Positions 30,747 through 30,862 of a DNA stretch of 30,862 nucleotides are shown in pieces. The position numbers were made by a program, and so were the translations under genes. Below the pieces are notes generated by a model. The model did no database searches. It worked only from the letters and a program-made list of their open reading frames with translations, and had not been told where the DNA came from. Source of the DNA: Caulobacteraceae bacterium UBA5005. GTDB taxonomy: Bacteria; Pseudomonadota; Alphaproteobacteria; Caulobacterales; Caulobacteraceae. The DNA is taken from the NCBI GenBank assembly GCA_002398405.1, contig DGYN01000152.1, positions 1 through 30,862 on the forward strand, given 5' to 3'. Every line of letters starts with the position of its first letter. Position 1 is the stretch's first letter.

Positions 30747-30862
30747 ATGGACACTTCGCTTTTGCTCGTCATCGGAGCAGGCCTGCTCGCCGTGCTTTAC
30801 GGCGTGGTGCAGACCGCGCTGCTGCTTAAGAAATCGCCGGGCAACGCCCGCATGCAGGAGAT
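30747..30862 (+). CDS. hppA: Membrane-bound proton-translocating pyrophosphatase, N-terminal fragment
   Basis: Only the first 38 codons are in the window; the gene runs off the end. The sequence MDTSLLLVIGAGLLAVLYGVVQ is a first membrane helix, and the following GNARMQEI is the conserved start of the cytosolic part in H+- or Na+-pumping inner-membrane pyrophosphatases (about 700 aa, 16 helices). Ion specificity and K+ dependence cannot be judged from this fragment. Confidence 0.85.
   Translation, partial: MDTSLLLVIGAGLLAVLYGVVQTALLLKKSPGNARMQE

Overview
The window is a GC-rich chromosomal segment of an alphaproteobacterium, most likely Caulobacteraceae (Caulobacter or Phenylobacterium type). 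The evidence is a SpmX-like stalked-pole protein (muramidase domain, proline-rich linker, two C-terminal membrane segments), a MucR/Ros regulator, a C4-type 5-aminolevulinate synthase, a DUF1489 protein, a phasin, and the order nrdR-ribD-ribE-ribB-ribH-nusB-thiL. Gene density is high. No insertion sequence, prophage, CRISPR array or rRNA was seen. The only accessory-looking part is a small toxin-antitoxin pair.

Layout: 1-2170 holds a secreted type B carboxylesterase and an MTA/SAH-nucleosidase-like protein, both on minus. 2277-5239 holds tRNA-Leu(GAG), mgtE, spmX and a glycine-zipper lipoprotein on plus. 5240-5595 carries two strong hairpins and a possible minus-strand short transcription unit with a 12-nt match to the anti-Shine-Dalgarno sequence. 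5596-8594 holds a Tam-like methyltransferase, a cNMP-binding/patatin protein and DUF1489. 8599-10155 (minus) is panC followed by a FitAB/VapBC-type module whose candidate operator overlaps the panC stop codon. 10234-12692 holds a membrane J-protein, a D-Ala-D-Ala carboxypeptidase with a SPOR domain, and a phasin. 12776-15503 holds arylamine N-acetyltransferase, bpt and motB.

15569-21010 is minus-strand: membrane protein-hemB-MFS, then a Tat-signal ThDP enzyme, an uncharacterised protein and a small cytochrome c. The last three genes are separated by 9 and 3 nt. This cassette is the best candidate for an undescribed system: a ThDP decarboxylase or oxidase-like enzyme predicted to be exported, with a dedicated c-type cytochrome as possible electron acceptor.

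21163-23794 holds a secreted methyltransferase-fold protein, hemA and a MucR-family protein that has lost both expected zinc-ligand histidines. 23964-30862 holds glyA, a 30-31 bp inverted repeat pair, and the overlapping nrdR-rib-nusB-thiL operon, then a secreted protein and the start of hppA. In the riboflavin operon RibD keeps only its reductase domain and RibBA has a degenerate GTP cyclohydrolase II half. The first two pathway activities must therefore be encoded elsewhere. hemA and hemB supply the first two steps of C4-pathway tetrapyrrole synthesis from separate transcription units.
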